From positions 1 to 6,351 of the forward strand of contig JAQCJS010000068.1 in NCBI GenBank assembly GCA_027592975.1: 6,351 nt of DNA. Direction: 5' to 3'. Under the pieces are notes generated by a model, which made no database searches, was not told where the DNA came from, and saw only the letters and a list, made by a program, of their open reading frames with translations. Both the position numbers and the translations under genes were made by a program. Below, piece by piece: positions 5,470 through 6,351 of the stretch; the stretch's first letter is position 1, and the number at the start of each line of letters is the position of its first letter. The stretch is from Chloroflexota bacterium. GTDB taxonomy: Bacteria; Chloroflexota; Dehalococcoidia; UBA2979.

Positions 5470-6351
5470 CTACGCCGCCCCCCAGCCGGCGGTGCCGGGA
5501 CGCCGCTGCGGCTGCTTCTCCCCTTCGTCCTCCAGGATCCCGATCACGGAGGCGAGGTACGGCGAGTTCGCCAGCATCTCCTCGTCGGCGGCGGCCAGCA
5601 CGGAGGCGGTGGGCAGCACGTCCGCGATGTCCTCCGGCGTGGCGGCCCCACGCTCCGCCAGCGCGGCCAGCGTCTCCGTGCGGCGGCGCAGGAACTCCAC
5701 CGTGCGGGCGAAGTCGGCCGTGCGCATGCTGTCGCCGATGATCTCGGCGGTGCGGCGGGCGGCGGTCAACTGCGTCTCCAGTTTGGCGACCTGGTCATCG
5801 AACACGGTCAGCGCCGCGTCGATCGCCTGCTTCTCGATCTCGAACTGGTCCAGCAGCTGCGCATGGCGGTGCGGGATCTGCACCCGGATCTCTGCGATGC
5901 GGCGGCGCTCCGCGGTGATGTCGATCTGCTGGGGCAGCTCGCCGTCCATCCGCTCCGCCAGCGTGAGCAGGTTCTCGTCCCACCGGTCGGCGAACTCCGC
6001 CAGCGGGCGCATCGCCTCGTCCAGGTTCTCCGCGAAGCGACGCCGGACGAGGTCCAGGTCGGTGACGAGGTTGAGCAGTGGCGCCGCCTCCGTCTCCACG
6101 CGGTCGAACGTCTGCATGATCTCGCCGAGCCGCGCGACAGAGCGCAGTCGCAGCCGCGTGAGGTGCAGCAGCGACAATCCGCCATCGAAGTCCGCGAGGT
6201 CCTCGAACGGTGCGGCGGCGGCCTGCGTGGCCATGGCCTGGGCGATGCTGGGCGCCATCATCTGCGGCGCGGGCTGCGGGTATGCCTGCACCATCGGCTG
6301 CACCATCGGCTGCACCATCGGCTGCACCATCGGCTGCGGCATCGGCTGGGG
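5470..6351 (-). CDS. Unrecognised coiled-coil-rich protein with a P/M/Q repeat N-terminus (5' end outside window)
   Basis: The frame is open from the right edge to a TAG at 5472-5470. The first ATG inside the window (6342) would give 290 residues, but the three codons before it (P-Q-P) continue the repeat, so the true start is probably upstream. Numbering from that ATG: residues 1-20 are M-V-Q-P tetrapeptides, and 21-45 are Pro/Gln/Met/Ala-rich and likely disordered. About 55-230 are charged helical sequence rich in Leu, Ala, Arg and Glu with heptad-like spacing, for example LLTLAERMDGELPQQ and DDQVAKLETQLTAARR. A short hydrophobic stretch PYLASVIGIL (261-270) precedes a charged tail. There is no signal peptide in the visible part, no clear transmembrane helix and no catalytic motif. 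The long antiparallel-looking helices suggest a structural or partner-binding protein. I do not recognise the family and assign no function. The dioxygenase gene follows 65 nt downstream. Confidence 0.75.
   Translation of the reverse strand, partial: PQPMPQPMVQPMVQPMVQPMVQAYPQPAPQMMAPSIAQAMATQAAAAPFEDLADFDGGLSLLHLTRLRLRSVARLGEIMQTFDRVETEAAPLLNLVTDLDLVRRRFAENLDEAMRPLAEFADRWDENLLTLAERMDGELPQQIDITAERRRIAEIRVQIPHRHAQLLDQFEIEKQAIDAALTVFDDQVAKLETQLTAARRTAEIIGDSMRTADFARTVEFLRRRTETLAALAERGAATPEDIADVLPTASVLAAADEEMLANSPYLASVIGILEDEGEKQPQRRPGTAGWGAA
6283..6351 (-). repeat. 12-bp tandem repeat encoding M-V-Q-P units
   Basis: Three identical plus-strand units CGGCTGCACCAT occupy 6295-6306, 6307-6318 and 6319-6330. 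They are flanked by variants at 6283-6294 (TGCCTGCACCAT) and 6331-6342 (CGGCTGCGGCAT) and by a partial unit to the window edge. On the coding (minus) strand each unit encodes Met-Val-Gln-Pro, with M-P-Q-P and M-V-Q-A as variants. Twelve bp keeps the frame, so copy number can change without breaking the gene. The array probably continues beyond the window. Confidence 0.85.

Noticed and set aside
6283..6351. CRISPR-like array at the right edge.
   Set aside because: The units are contiguous 12-bp repeats with no spacers and encode in-frame tetrapeptides; this is a coding tandem repeat.

Overview
The window is high-GC bacterial DNA with strongly GC-biased third codon positions, GTG as well as ATG starts, and purine-rich Shine-Dalgarno sites. 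Gene content (an RND-type transporter, a DODA-type extradiol dioxygenase, an SsuE-like flavin reductase and a PhoR-like histidine kinase) would fit a high-GC actinobacterium, Chloroflexota (Thermomicrobia-like) or a relative. That assignment is inference: no rRNA or other taxonomic marker is present.

Layout, left to right. (1) 1-205, minus: the first 68 codons of an NADPH-dependent FMN reductase-like protein, cut by the window edge. (2) 206-375: a divergent intergenic region with a near-perfect 25-nt palindrome at 281-305, probably an operator. (3) about 376-1173, plus: a histidine kinase whose catalytic core is complete but whose sensor part is reduced to the last strand of a PAS-like domain; the remnant just upstream reads best in another frame. 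(4) 1201-4378, minus and convergent with the kinase: an RND-superfamily transporter split into two overlapping reading frames. The break is explained by loss of one CG unit from a (CG)n run at 2441-2446; repaired, it would be a normal protein of 1059 residues. (5) 4379-4579: the RND upstream region, with 11-nt GTTCAYG-type direct repeats resembling boxes for PhoP/OmpR-family response regulators, a possible -10 hexamer, and a 14-bp palindrome beside the Shine-Dalgarno. (6) 4580-5404, minus: a complete DODA-type dioxygenase. (7) 5470 to the right edge, minus: an unrecognised, largely helical, coiled-coil-rich protein with a P/M/Q-rich N-terminal segment made of 12-bp tandem repeats; its start lies outside the window.

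Possible connections. The transporter, the dioxygenase and the coiled-coil gene all run on the minus strand, but a 197-nt gap with its own candidate control elements suggests that the transporter is transcribed separately. A PhoR-like kinase core convergent with a transporter preceded by an OmpR-family-like box suggests two-component control of efflux, but no response regulator is visible. The transporter and the kinase both carry a reading-frame problem in a short GC-rich run, so either this segment is decaying or the sequence has small indel errors; raw reads would decide. I do not see a clearly new multi-gene system. The points most worth following are the palindrome, the direct-repeat box, the two frame lesions and the repeat-headed coiled-coil protein.
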